64,000 bases of DNA from Pseudomonas paraversuta (GTDB taxonomy: Bacteria > Pseudomonadota > Gammaproteobacteria > Pseudomonadales > Pseudomonadaceae): NCBI RefSeq assembly GCF_904063065.1, contig NZ_CAJFCL010000009.1:1-64000 (forward strand). Reading direction: 5' to 3'. The position numbers and the translations under genes were made by a program. Below are positions 51,291 to 59,895 of this stretch, piece after piece (positions within the stretch are counted from its first letter, which is position 1; each line of letters opens with the position of its first letter). The notes below the pieces were generated by a model, which saw only the letters and a list, made by a program, of their open reading frames with translations, was not told the DNA's origin and searched no databases.

Positions 51291-51601
51291 TAGCAACCTG
51301 CCCTCCCCGTTCTTTCGCCTGCCAGGCGCATGTCACTTCCGCAGACCATTGCATGACTGCAGCCTCTTGCCCCCTGCCTGCGAAGCCCCCCCCCCCCCGA
51401 CAAAACCATCATTAGCGACGAGTGCCGAGACCTGGGTTCAACAGGATTTTCTTGCTGCACAAAGCTGCGAACAGACACAGACCCATATCGCCAGCACGGC
51501 GCAAACCGCAAAAAATCGCAGAGACCATTGTTCACGCCTCTATTTCAGACTTTTCGGATAGCACTCACGAGAAACCATCGTTATAATCCGCGACCTACTG
51601 A
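51291..51601. other. Non-coding stretch with a 13-C tract between rpoD and the tRNA gene
   Basis: These 311 bp hold no recognisable gene. The notable item is an uninterrupted run of 13 C at 51386-51398. The last 60 bp before the tRNA (about 51540-51600) include TTATAATCC, a likely -10 for the tRNA gene. A 103-codon open frame across the C-tract has no family resemblance. Confidence 0.6.
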
Positions 51602-51678
<77 letters not shown>

Positions 51679-51879
51679 TACTCAAAGCCGCGCACTGCGC
51701 GGCTTTCGTGTTTCTGGCTCCAGCGCAGCAGCGCTGGCTCGCCTGCGGCCAACACTTCTTCCGCCATCTGAAAGTCCCGGGCGCTTAAAACAACAGGCTG
51801 ATCTATGGCGCCTGCAACCACGAGCCGTCAGGCCATGTACCATGACCACCCGCGTCACCAATGCCACAGGAGCCCTCCC

Positions 51880-52332
51880 TTGTCTGATGCCCACCCGCCC
51901 GCGCTGGATGAAACCGACCGCCAATTGATCGGGGCCCTGCAACTCAATGCCCGCGAAAGCGTGGCAATGCTGGCTCGCCAGCTGGGGATCGCGCGCACCA
52001 CGGTGACCTCGCGCCTGGCACGACTGGAGAAAACCGGAGTGATTACCGGCTATGGCGTTCGCCTGGGCCAGCGACTGATTGATGGCGGACTGCAGGCCTA
52101 TGTAGGCATCACCGTGCAGCCGCGCGCGGGCAAAGAGGTGGTCAGACGCCTGAGCGCCATGGCCCAGGTCCAGCAACTGTGTGCAGTCAGTGGCGAGTTC
52201 GATTATGTGGCCTGGCTTCGCAGCGACTCTCCCGAGCAGCTGGATCAATTGCTGGATCAGATTGGCAATGTCGAAGGTGTTGAAAAAACCACCACCTCGA
52301 TCATTCTCAGCAGCAAAGTCGACCGCGGGTAA
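51880..52332 (+). CDS. Lrp/AsnC-family transcriptional regulator
   Basis: Feast/famine-type regulator (150 residues). N-terminal helix-turn-helix: ALDETDRQLIGALQLN, then ARQLGIARTTVTSRLARLEKTGVITGY in parts; C-terminal ligand-binding RAM domain: AYVGITVQPRAGKEV to VEKTTTSIILSSK. I place the start at TTG (51880, MSDAHPPALDE) because AGGAG lies 7-8 bases upstream and the family's N-terminus fits; the frame runs farther up to 51805 with poor content. It lies 168 bp upstream of davB on the same strand and is the obvious candidate regulator of lysine catabolism, its ligand possibly lysine or a product. Confidence 0.9.
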   Translation: MSDAHPPALDETDRQLIGALQLNARESVAMLARQLGIARTTVTSRLARLEKTGVITGYGVRLGQRLIDGGLQAYVGITVQPRAGKEVVRRLSAMAQVQQLCAVSGEFDYVAWLRSDSPEQLDQLLDQIGNVEGVEKTTTSIILSSKVDRG

Positions 52333-52500
52333 CTTTTCAACCGTCATACACAGCAATATGCAGTCCATATTCGTCACATTGACCAATAAACAGTCATAAC
52401 GACGACACATTGCGCCTTATTAACGTGTTCTGCGCTCCCTATCATGGTGCCTGTCTTTTCCTATACTCAGCGTTAAACGCGGGTCGCCAGCAGGTCAGCC

Positions 52501-54183
52501 ATGAACAAGAATAATCGCCACCCCATCGACGGAAAAAAACCCATCACCATCTTCGGCCCGGACTTTCCGTTTGCCTTTGATGACTGGATTGAACACCCGG
52601 CTGGCCTGGGCAGTATCCCGGCCGACAAGCTGGGGACCGAAGTCGCGATCGTCGGCGCCGGCATGGCCGGAATGGTAGCGGCATACGAACTGATGAAGCT
52701 GGGCCTCAAACCCGTAGTGTATGAAGCCTCAAAGATGGGTGGACGCCTGCGCTCGCAGGCCTTTGAAGGCAGTGAAGGGGTGATCGCCGAGCTGGGCGGT
52801 ATGCGTTTCCCGGTGTCCTCGACCGCGTTTTACCACTACGTCGACAAGCTGGGACTGGAAACCAAACCGTTCCCCAACCCATTGACGCCCGCGTCGGGCA
52901 GCACCGTTATCGACCTCGAAGGCCAGACTTTCTACGCACAGAAAATGGCGGACTTGCCTGCACTGTTCCAGGAAGTCGCCGACGCCTGGGCCGATGCGCT
53001 TGAGTCAGGTTCGCGCTTTGGTGATATTCAGCAAGCCATCCGCGACCGTGACGTACCTCGCCTCAAAGAGCTGTGGAACACTCTTGTTCCGCTGTGGGAC
53101 GACCGCACGTTCTACGACTTTGTCGCCACGTCAAAAGCCTTCGCCAAACTGTCGTTCCAGCACCGTGAGGTATTTGGCCAGGTCGGCTTTGGCACTGGCG
53201 GATGGGACTCCGACTTCCCGAATTCGATGCTCGAGATCTTTCGTGTCGTGATGACCAACTGTGACGACCATCAACACCTGGTGGTTGGCGGAGTTGAGCA
53301 AGTCCCGCTGGGCATCTGGCGTCATGCACCCGAGCGCTGCGCCCACTGGCCCGAGGGCACCAGCCTCAGCTCATTGCATAACGGTGCCCCGCGCACCGGA
53401 GTCAAAGCCATCTCCCGCGCATCTGACGGACAGTTCTGCGTCACCGACAACCTCGGTGTAGTGCGCTCCCATGCAGCCATTTTGATCACCTGCCAAAGCT
53501 GGCTGCTGACCACCCAGATCGAATGCGAAGAATCGCTGTTCTCGCAAAAAGTGTGGATGGCCCTGGACCGCACACGCTACATGCAGTCCTCGAAAACTTT
53601 TGTCATGGTTGACCGCCCGTTCTGGAAAGACAAAGACCCGGAGACCGGCCGCGACCTGATGAGCATGACCCTCACCGATCGCCTGACCCGTGGCACCTAC
53701 CTGTTTGATAACGGCGACAACAAGCCGGGGGTCATCTGCCTGTCGTATTCGTGGATGAGCGATGCACTGAAAATGCTGCCACACCCCGTAGAAAAGCGCG
53801 TGAAACTGGCGCTCGACTCGCTGAAGAAAATCTACCCCAAGGTGGATATCGCCAGCCGCATCATTGGTGACCCGATCACCGTGTCCTGGGAAGCCGATCC
53901 GCACTTCCTTGGCGCCTTCAAAGGGGCGCTGCCAGGGCACTATCGCTACAACCAGCGCATGTATGCACACTTCATGCAGCAGGATTTACCCGACGAGCAG
54001 CGCGGGATCTTCATTGCCGGCGATGATGTGTCCTGGACACCGGCCTGGGTGGAAGGCGCGGTGCAGACCTCATTGAATGCGGTATGGGGCATCATGACCC
54101 ACTTCGGCGGCAGCACCCATGCCGAGAACCCGGGGCCAGGCGATGTATTCCATGAAATCGGCCCGATCGCCCTTCCGGACTGA
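52501..54183 (+). CDS. davB: L-lysine 2-monooxygenase
   Basis: Flavoenzyme (560 residues) that oxidatively decarboxylates L-lysine to 5-aminovaleramide, the first step of the aminovalerate pathway. It has the FAD dinucleotide motif VAIVGAGMAGMVAAYELM near residue 50, then YEASKMGGRLRS and ELGGMRFPVSSTAFYHYVDKL, and C-terminal GIFIAGDDVSWTPAWVEGAVQ. It is nearly the same throughout as I remember P. putida DavB (amine-oxidase family), and davA follows. An AGGTCAGCC stretch precedes the ATG. Confidence 0.94.
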   Translation: MNKNNRHPIDGKKPITIFGPDFPFAFDDWIEHPAGLGSIPADKLGTEVAIVGAGMAGMVAAYELMKLGLKPVVYEASKMGGRLRSQAFEGSEGVIAELGGMRFPVSSTAFYHYVDKLGLETKPFPNPLTPASGSTVIDLEGQTFYAQKMADLPALFQEVADAWADALESGSRFGDIQQAIRDRDVPRLKELWNTLVPLWDDRTFYDFVATSKAFAKLSFQHREVFGQVGFGTGGWDSDFPNSMLEIFRVVMTNCDDHQHLVVGGVEQVPLGIWRHAPERCAHWPEGTSLSSLHNGAPRTGVKAISRASDGQFCVTDNLGVVRSHAAILITCQSWLLTTQIECEESLFSQKVWMALDRTRYMQSSKTFVMVDRPFWKDKDPETGRDLMSMTLTDRLTRGTYLFDNGDNKPGVICLSYSWMSDALKMLPHPVEKRVKLALDSLKKIYPKVDIASRIIGDPITVSWEADPHFLGAFKGALPGHYRYNQRMYAHFMQQDLPDEQRGIFIAGDDVSWTPAWVEGAVQTSLNAVWGIMTHFGGSTHAENPGPGDVFHEIGPIALPD

Positions 54184-54200
54184 ACACCGCCGTGATACTC

Positions 54201-54237
54201 CCATGACCCTTGAGTCTGGCTGACCCAAGGGTTATGG
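54201..54237 (+). promoter_or_regulatory. Hairpin between davB and davA
   Basis: A 12-bp stem (54201-54212 with 54226-54237; core ACCCTTG/CAAGGGT, one G-U pair in RNA) with a 13-base loop. No T-run follows, so it is not a classical terminator. It may adjust the ratio of davB to davA mRNA by protecting the davB 3' end. Confidence 0.45.
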
Positions 54238-54280
54238 AAGTCACCGCCACAAACAGTCAGCACTTACACCGGAGAACCCC

Positions 54281-55075
54281 ATGCGCGTCGCCCTTTATCA
54301 ATGCCCGCCCCTGCCGCTGGATGTCGCGGGCAACCTGCAGCGCTTAGGCAATATTGCGCGGCAATCCAAAGATGTCGACTTGCTGGTGCTGCCCGAAATG
54401 TTCCTCACGGGCTACAACATCGGCGCCAGGGCCGTGGCCGAACTCGCACAGACCCACGACGGCGACGCTGCGCAGCAAATTGCCGAGCTGGCCAAAACCA
54501 CCAACAAGGCGATCGTGTACGGCTACCCCGAGCGCGGTGCCGACGGGCACATCTATAACAGCGTGCAGTTGATCGATGCCCATGGCAAAAGCCTGTGCAA
54601 CTACCGCAAGACCCATCTGTTCGGTGAACTCGATCACTCCATGTTCAGCCAGGGTCCCGATGCGTTCCCGGTTGTCGAGCTCAATGGCTGGAAGCTCGGC
54701 CTGCTGATTTGCTATGACCTGGAGTTCCCGGAAAATGCCCGGCGTCTGGCCCTGGCCGGTGCAGAACTGATTGTGGTGCCCACTGCCAACATGGTGCCCT
54801 ACGACTTTATCGCCGATGTCACCGTGCGCTGCCGCGCCTTCGAAAACCAGTGCTTCGTGGCTTACGCCAACTATTGCGGGCATGAAGGAAATATCCATTA
54901 CTGTGGTCAAAGCAGTATCGCCGCCCCCAACGGCCGGCAGGTTGCCCTGGCCAAACAGGACGAAACCTTGATTGCCGCGACCCTGGAACACCCGCAACTG
55001 CTGGCTGCCAAAACCACCAATTCCTACCTCGCCGATCGCCGCCCAGAACTTTACAACGAGCTGACCAAGCGCTAA
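54281..55075 (+). CDS. davA: 5-aminopentanamidase (delta-aminovaleramidase)
   Basis: Nitrilase-superfamily amidase (264 residues) that hydrolyses 5-aminovaleramide to 5-aminovalerate and ammonia. The Glu-Lys-Cys triad is visible: glutamate in LLVLPEMFLTGYN, lysine in NYRKTHLF, cysteine in GLLICYDLEFPENARRLAL. GGAG lies 8 bases before the start. It lies 97 bp after davB. Its product is the presumed substrate of the AgtABCD importer at 18-23 kb. Confidence 0.94.
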   Translation: MRVALYQCPPLPLDVAGNLQRLGNIARQSKDVDLLVLPEMFLTGYNIGARAVAELAQTHDGDAAQQIAELAKTTNKAIVYGYPERGADGHIYNSVQLIDAHGKSLCNYRKTHLFGELDHSMFSQGPDAFPVVELNGWKLGLLICYDLEFPENARRLALAGAELIVVPTANMVPYDFIADVTVRCRAFENQCFVAYANYCGHEGNIHYCGQSSIAAPNGRQVALAKQDETLIAATLEHPQLLAAKTTNSYLADRRPELYNELTKR

Positions 55076-55123
55076 TTGCCCGTAATCCGCTAGCATGAGC
55101 GCTTCTCTGTTCCGGAAGTGCCC

Positions 55124-57571
55124 ATGCCTGCGCTGAACCACCCTCACACCCAACGCTCGACCCTGAACAACGGTCTGAGTCTTTCTGTACGCCATGAGCC
55201 GCGCCTCAAGCGTTGCGCGGCCGTATTGCGCGTTGCCGCAGGCAGTCACGATGTGCCCGCCGCCTGGCCCGGCCTCGCGCATTTTCTGGAGCACTTGCTG
55301 TTCCTCGGCACGGAGCGCTTCCCGGCACAAGACAACCTCATGGCCTACGTGCAACGCCATGGCGGCCAAGTGAATGCCAGAACCAGCGAGCGTCACACCG
55401 ACTTCTTCTTTGAGCTGTCAGCCGATACCTTTGCCGGCGGTGTTGAGCGGTTGTGCGACATGCTCGCGCATCCGCGCATGAATCTGGATGAGCAACTGCG
55501 CGAACGCGAAGTACTGCATGCCGAATTTATCGCCTGGGCTCGTGAGCCCTCGGCACAGCACCAGCTAAAACTGCTGCAACCCCTTAATCCGGCACATCCG
55601 CTCAGGGCTTTCCATGCCGGTAACCGTTACAGCCTGCCAATACCTCGCCAGAGTTTTCAGCAGGCGCTGCAGGACTTTTACCAAGCGTTCTATCAAACCG
55701 GGCAAATGAGCCTCAGCCTGACGGGGCCGCTATCCGTAGATCAACTGACCGCACTGGCTGAACATAGCTGCGCCGATCTACGACGTGCAGAAACCGTTGT
55801 ACAGAGTGCGCCCCCCAAATTGATGACTGATGCCGGGCCGGGCTATCAACACATCGACGGCCAGCACCTGAACCTGATGTTCGCCTTCGAGCAGCTGCCG
55901 CCCGCCTCCAGACAGGCCCTGGACTTTCTGTGCCACTGGATCAATGCCGATAAACCCGACGGCCTGGTGGACCGGCTATGCCAGCAACAACTGATCACTA
56001 ACCTGAAAGCTGCGGTGCTGTATCAGTTCAAGGGGCAGGCCCTGTTGCAAATCGAGTTCAGCGCAGCTGCCGAGATCACTCAGACCGCAACACAGATCAG
56101 CGAGATGTTCTACGACTGGCTGGCGTTCTTCAGCACTCAACAAGACTGGCCCGCTCTGCGGGAGGAATTTCGTTTACTGCAACAGCGTCAGATGGAAGTT
56201 TGTGGCGCAATGGAACTGGCCCGCCTGGACTGCGAGCAAGCTGAGGGGCCGTTGTCGGATCAAGCCGTGGCGGCACTTAAAGCCATACTGGGGCAGATGC
56301 AGCCCGTGCCGGTCTCGACCTGCCGGTACACCTGGCAATTGCCGGCGGCCAATCCATTTTTGCGCGCACCAAAAGAGCCGGTCAGTGCCGGCCTGATTCG
56401 CGGGCAAACCAGTGCTCACCGTGGCTTGCGCACCTTTGCTCAGGACCGTTTGCGCAGCCGTCGCGATATGTCCGCAATGAACTTCAGTTCGGCGGTGCCT
56501 GCCCATAACGGCGAAGCAGCGATTTACCTGCGCTGGCGCTTGCACGCAACACCTGCAGACGGCGTGCTGTCAGGCCTGGAAAACAGCCTGCGCCCACTGC
56601 AGCAAGATGCCCGCGCGGCCGGTGTCGAACTGTCGTTCAGCCCTTGCGGCAATGACTGGCTGCTGAAACTGCAGGGCTTTCAGATGCCCATGCCCGCCAT
56701 TCTCGAACACGCTCTGCGCGCACTGGCTACGCCCTCGACCGGGCCATTGACTAACGCCCCCCCTGCCAGGCCATTGATACCCGTTCGCCAATTGCTCAAG
56801 CGCCTGCCAGAGGTCTGCCAGCCTGGTAGCGACCACGTGGCCGGCGATCTGCAGCAGTGCTGGGCCACGGCGCAGTGGGACGGGCTGGCTGTCGGTTTGC
56901 CCGCCGCCACCCAGTCGCTGATCACAGCGGCACTGGCCAGAGTTCCCGGCACCCCGGATGCACAGATCAGACAGGAGCCCGAATCTGCAAACCGGCACTT
57001 CTGGCACACCGAACCCTGCGATTCCAGCGAACAGGCCCTGCTACTATTTTGTCCTGCGCCAGTGGGCAATCTCGGTGCTGAAGCGGCCTGGCGCCTGCTG
57101 GCCCATATCGCCCAAACCCCGTTCTATCAGCGGCTAAGGGGCGAGCTGCAATTGGGCTACGCGGTGTTCAGTGGTTTGCGCCAAATCAATGGCCAGACCG
57201 GCCTGCTGTTCGGCGTGCAATCACCCCACGCCTCAACGGCTGAAATCTTCGGGCACATCCGGACCTTTCTCGCCGATTTGCCGCAATTGGTCAGCTCGCT
57301 GGATGAAACTTCTTTCACCCAGGCTCGTGATGCCTTGGCACGGCAATTCTCGACCGAGGCCCTGGGCGCGCTCCAGGCCGCTGAGCTGTTGTGGCAAGCC
57401 AAACTGGCAGGCCACCCGTCGGATTACCTCGAGGCCCTCTACGCCGCGCTTCTGGCGCTGGAACCAAGCACTACACTGAAAGCGGCACAGCACATTGCCC
57501 AGGCTGATATCGGCTACTTGTGCCTCGCAACACACACTGCAACTGAAACGTTTTATCAGGGGAGAAGCTGA
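55124..57571 (+). CDS. pqqF: PqqF, M16-family zinc protease of PQQ biosynthesis
   Basis: Insulinase-like metalloprotease (815 residues) thought, with a partner, to release the cross-linked Glu-Tyr from PqqA. The inverted zinc motif HxxEH is seen as LAHFLEHLLFLG near residue 48, and the third ligand region is EREVLHAEFIAW. The family's two-half structure is present; the C-terminal half (from about 430) is poorly conserved, as usual. I use the ATG at 55124 (MPALNHPHT), 5 bases after GGAAG; a GTG two codons upstream lies within that site. It precedes pqqA on the same strand. Confidence 0.92.
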   Translation: MPALNHPHTQRSTLNNGLSLSVRHEPRLKRCAAVLRVAAGSHDVPAAWPGLAHFLEHLLFLGTERFPAQDNLMAYVQRHGGQVNARTSERHTDFFFELSADTFAGGVERLCDMLAHPRMNLDEQLREREVLHAEFIAWAREPSAQHQLKLLQPLNPAHPLRAFHAGNRYSLPIPRQSFQQALQDFYQAFYQTGQMSLSLTGPLSVDQLTALAEHSCADLRRAETVVQSAPPKLMTDAGPGYQHIDGQHLNLMFAFEQLPPASRQALDFLCHWINADKPDGLVDRLCQQQLITNLKAAVLYQFKGQALLQIEFSAAAEITQTATQISEMFYDWLAFFSTQQDWPALREEFRLLQQRQMEVCGAMELARLDCEQAEGPLSDQAVAALKAILGQMQPVPVSTCRYTWQLPAANPFLRAPKEPVSAGLIRGQTSAHRGLRTFAQDRLRSRRDMSAMNFSSAVPAHNGEAAIYLRWRLHATPADGVLSGLENSLRPLQQDARAAGVELSFSPCGNDWLLKLQGFQMPMPAILEHALRALATPSTGPLTNAPPARPLIPVRQLLKRLPEVCQPGSDHVAGDLQQCWATAQWDGLAVGLPAATQSLITAALARVPGTPDAQIRQEPESANRHFWHTEPCDSSEQALLLFCPAPVGNLGAEAAWRLLAHIAQTPFYQRLRGELQLGYAVFSGLRQINGQTGLLFGVQSPHASTAEIFGHIRTFLADLPQLVSSLDETSFTQARDALARQFSTEALGALQAAELLWQAKLAGHPSDYLEALYAALLALEPSTTLKAAQHIAQADIGYLCLATHTATETFYQGRS

Positions 57572-57722
57572 TCGTTACCATCTGTGTAACGAGCTTTTTC
57601 CGACATTGGTCGTTCAAGAACGGTCTGATTTAGTAACATGATCGCCTAAGCACAGGAACGACTCCCTCGGGAGCCGGACTAACGTTAGAGACCCCACCCA
57701 CTACCGCTGAAGGAGTTACCTC

Positions 57723-57797
57723 ATGGCTTGGACAAAACCTGCTTACACTGATCTGCGTATTGGCTTCGAAGTCACCATGTATTTCGCTAGCCGTTGA
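57723..57797 (+). CDS. pqqA: PqqA precursor peptide
   Basis: Ribosomally made 24-residue peptide that is the substrate for PQQ. It ends FEVTMYFASR; the conserved glutamate (E16) and tyrosine (Y20), spaced ExxxY, are the two residues joined by PqqE and become the PQQ skeleton. An AAGGAG ribosome-binding site lies 7-8 bases before the ATG. It is 151 bp after pqqF, with space for its own promoter, and is followed by a terminator before pqqB. Confidence 0.97.
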   Translation: MAWTKPAYTDLRIGFEVTMYFASR

Positions 57798-57840
57798 TCT
57801 GCGCTGCTTCTGTGCACAACAGAGCTGAGCAGAGCAACCC

Positions 57841-57870
57841 AACGCCTCGGTTCGCCGGGGCGTTTTTATT
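57841..57870 (+). terminator. Terminator between pqqA and pqqB
   Basis: A 10-bp stem (57841-57850 with 57855-57864, one G-T pair) closed by a stable TTCG loop and followed by TTTTTATTTT. It lies 43 bp after the pqqA stop and 24 bp before pqqB. It should make pqqA mRNA more abundant than the pqqBCDE message, with some read-through. Confidence 0.9.
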
Positions 57871-57894
57871 TTCAGAATTGCAAGAGAGCATGCC

Positions 57895-58806
57895 ATGTTT
57901 GTCCAGATTCTAGGTTCCGCCGCTGGCGGCGGCTTCCCGCAGTGGAACTGTAACTGCGTCAACTGTGCGGGTTTTCGCGATGGCACACTGAACGCCAAGG
58001 CCCGAACCCAGTCCTCGATTGCAATCTCCGATGACGGCGTGAACTGGGTTCTGTGCAACACGTCACCCGACATTCGTGCGCAACTGCAAAGTTTTGCCCC
58101 CATGCAGCCAGGCCGCGCCCTGCGTGACACGGGGATCAGCGCCATTGTTCTGATGGACAGCCAGATTGACCACACCACAGGCCTGCTGAGCCTGCGCGAA
58201 GGCTGCCCCCATGACGTGTGGTGCACCGACATGGTTCATGAAGACCTGAGCACCGGCTTCCCGTTATTCACCATGCTCAAGCACTGGAACGGCGGTCTCA
58301 ACTGGCACCGCATCGAGCTTGAAGGCACGTTCACCATCCCGGCCTGCCCGAACCTGCGCTTCAGTCCACTGCCCTTGCGCAGTGCTGCGCCGCCCTATTC
58401 TGCGCATCGCTTCGACCCGCACCCCGGCGACAACATCGGCCTGATCGTCGAAGACCTGCGCACCGGCGGCAAACTGTTCTACGCCCCGGGGCTGGGCAAG
58501 GTCGACGGGCCATTGCTGGACATCATGGCCGGCAGCGACTGCCTGCTGGTGGACGGCACGCTGTGGGACGACGACGAAATGCAGCGCCGTGGCGTCGGCA
58601 CCCGTACCGGTCGTGAAATGGGCCATCTGGCACAAAACGGCCCCGGTGGCATGCTCGAAGTGCTTGAGCAATTGCCCGGGCAGCGCAAAGTCCTGATCCA
58701 CATTAACAACACCAACCCGATCCTCGACGAAGACTCTGCCGAACGTGCCGAACTGGCCCGCCGGGGGGTTGAAGTGGCCTTTGACGGCATGAGTATCGAG
58801 CTCTGA
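57895..58806 (+). CDS. pqqB: PqqB, PQQ biosynthesis protein (metallo-beta-lactamase fold)
   Basis: Metallo-hydrolase-fold protein (303 residues) proposed to hydroxylate the excised Glu-Tyr intermediate. N-terminal QILGSAAGGGFPQWNCNCVNC carries the structural cysteines; MDSQIDHTTGLLSLRE stands where the usual HxHxDH site would be, and LLVDGTLWDDDEM and HINNTNPI follow. A typical length. Starts just after the pqqA terminator. Confidence 0.96.
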   Translation: MFVQILGSAAGGGFPQWNCNCVNCAGFRDGTLNAKARTQSSIAISDDGVNWVLCNTSPDIRAQLQSFAPMQPGRALRDTGISAIVLMDSQIDHTTGLLSLREGCPHDVWCTDMVHEDLSTGFPLFTMLKHWNGGLNWHRIELEGTFTIPACPNLRFSPLPLRSAAPPYSAHRFDPHPGDNIGLIVEDLRTGGKLFYAPGLGKVDGPLLDIMAGSDCLLVDGTLWDDDEMQRRGVGTRTGREMGHLAQNGPGGMLEVLEQLPGQRKVLIHINNTNPILDEDSAERAELARRGVEVAFDGMSIEL

Positions 58807-58818
58807 CCCGCAAAACCC

Positions 58819-58847
58819 TGTAGTCGCAGCCAGCGGCAGCGACTGCA
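58819..58847. repeat. REP-like palindrome between pqqB and pqqC
   Basis: TGTAGTCGCAGCC (58819-58831) is nearly complementary to GGCAGCGACTGCA (58835-58847). The GTAGTCGC arm is the same as in the REPIN at 43.8 kb. It lies in the 64-bp spacer inside the pqq operon. Confidence 0.6.
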
Positions 58848-58870
58848 AAAACGTATTTTCTGGAGGCACC

Positions 58871-59623
58871 ATGACCCACGCCCCTCTCAGCACCACCGAA
58901 TTCGAAGCCGCCCTGCGGGCCAAGGGCGCCTACTACCACATCTATCACCCTTATCAGGTGGCGATGTACGAAGGCCGCGCGACCCGCGAGCAGATTCAGG
59001 GCTGGGTCGCCAACCGCTTCTACTATCAGGTGAATATCCCGCTCAAGGACGCCGCGATTCTGGCCAACTGCCCCGACCGGGAAGTACGCCGCGAATGGAT
59101 TCAGCGCATGCTCGACCACGACGGCGCCCCCGGCGAAGACGGCGGTATCGAAGCCTGGCTGCGGTTGGGCCAGGCAGTAGGGCTGGACCCGGAGCAACTG
59201 CGCTCCCAGGAACTGGTCCTGCCCGGCGTTCGCTTTGCCGTGGATGCCTATGTCAATTTCGCCCGCCGCGCCAGCTGGGAAGAAGCCGCCAGCAGCTCCC
59301 TGACCGAGATGTTCGCGCCGCAGATCCACCAGTCACGGCTCGACAGCTGGCCGCAGCACTACCCGTGGATCGATCCTGCCGGCTACGAGTACTTCCGCAC
59401 CCGCCTGGGCCAGGCCCGGCGCGATGTGGAACATGGGCTGGCGATTACCTTGCAGCACTACACCACTTACCAGGGTCAGCAACGCATGCTGGAGATTCTG
59501 CAGTTCAAACTGGACATTCTCTGGAGCATGCTCGATGCCATGACCATGGCCTACGAGCTGGACCGCCCGCCCTATCACAGCGTGACCGACCAACGGGTCT
59601 GGCACAAAGGAATCACCCTATGA
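58871..59623 (+). CDS. pqqC: Pyrroloquinoline-quinone synthase PqqC
   Basis: Cofactor-less oxidase (250 residues) that carries out the last step, ring closure and eight-electron oxidation to PQQ. Family segments: AKGAYYHIYHPYQVAM, the NRFYYQVNIPLKDAAIL helix, VLPGVRFAVDAYVNF and EMFAPQIHQSR. A GGAGG ribosome-binding site precedes the ATG. The stop overlaps pqqD by 4 bp. Confidence 0.97.
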   Translation: MTHAPLSTTEFEAALRAKGAYYHIYHPYQVAMYEGRATREQIQGWVANRFYYQVNIPLKDAAILANCPDREVRREWIQRMLDHDGAPGEDGGIEAWLRLGQAVGLDPEQLRSQELVLPGVRFAVDAYVNFARRASWEEAASSSLTEMFAPQIHQSRLDSWPQHYPWIDPAGYEYFRTRLGQARRDVEHGLAITLQHYTTYQGQQRMLEILQFKLDILWSMLDAMTMAYELDRPPYHSVTDQRVWHKGITL

Positions 59624-59895
59624 GCTTCGATCGCAGCAAAATCCCGACCTGGCGCCAGGGCTATCGCTTTCAATACGAGCCCGCGCAAAAAGGCCATGTG
59701 CTGCTGTACCCCGAAGGCATGATCAAACTCAACGACAGCGCGGCATTGATCGGTGGCCTGATAGATGGCCAGCGTGACGTAGCCGCCATTATTGGTGAAC
59801 TGGACCAACAGTTCCCCGGCGTACCCGAGCTCGGCGCAGACATCGAGCAATTTATGGAGGTCGCTCGTGCAGAGCACTGGATCGAACTTGCCTGA
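59620..59895 (+). CDS. pqqD: PqqD, PqqA-binding chaperone
   Basis: Small peptide chaperone (91 residues) that binds PqqA and presents it to PqqE. It begins MSFDRSKIPTWRQGYRFQYE and has the VLLYPEGMIKLNDSAALI segment typical of RiPP recognition elements. ATG overlaps the pqqC stop (ATGA), and pqqE starts inside its 3' end with a 29-bp overlap, so the three are tightly coupled. Confidence 0.95.
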   Translation: MSFDRSKIPTWRQGYRFQYEPAQKGHVLLYPEGMIKLNDSAALIGGLIDGQRDVAAIIGELDQQFPGVPELGADIEQFMEVARAEHWIELA

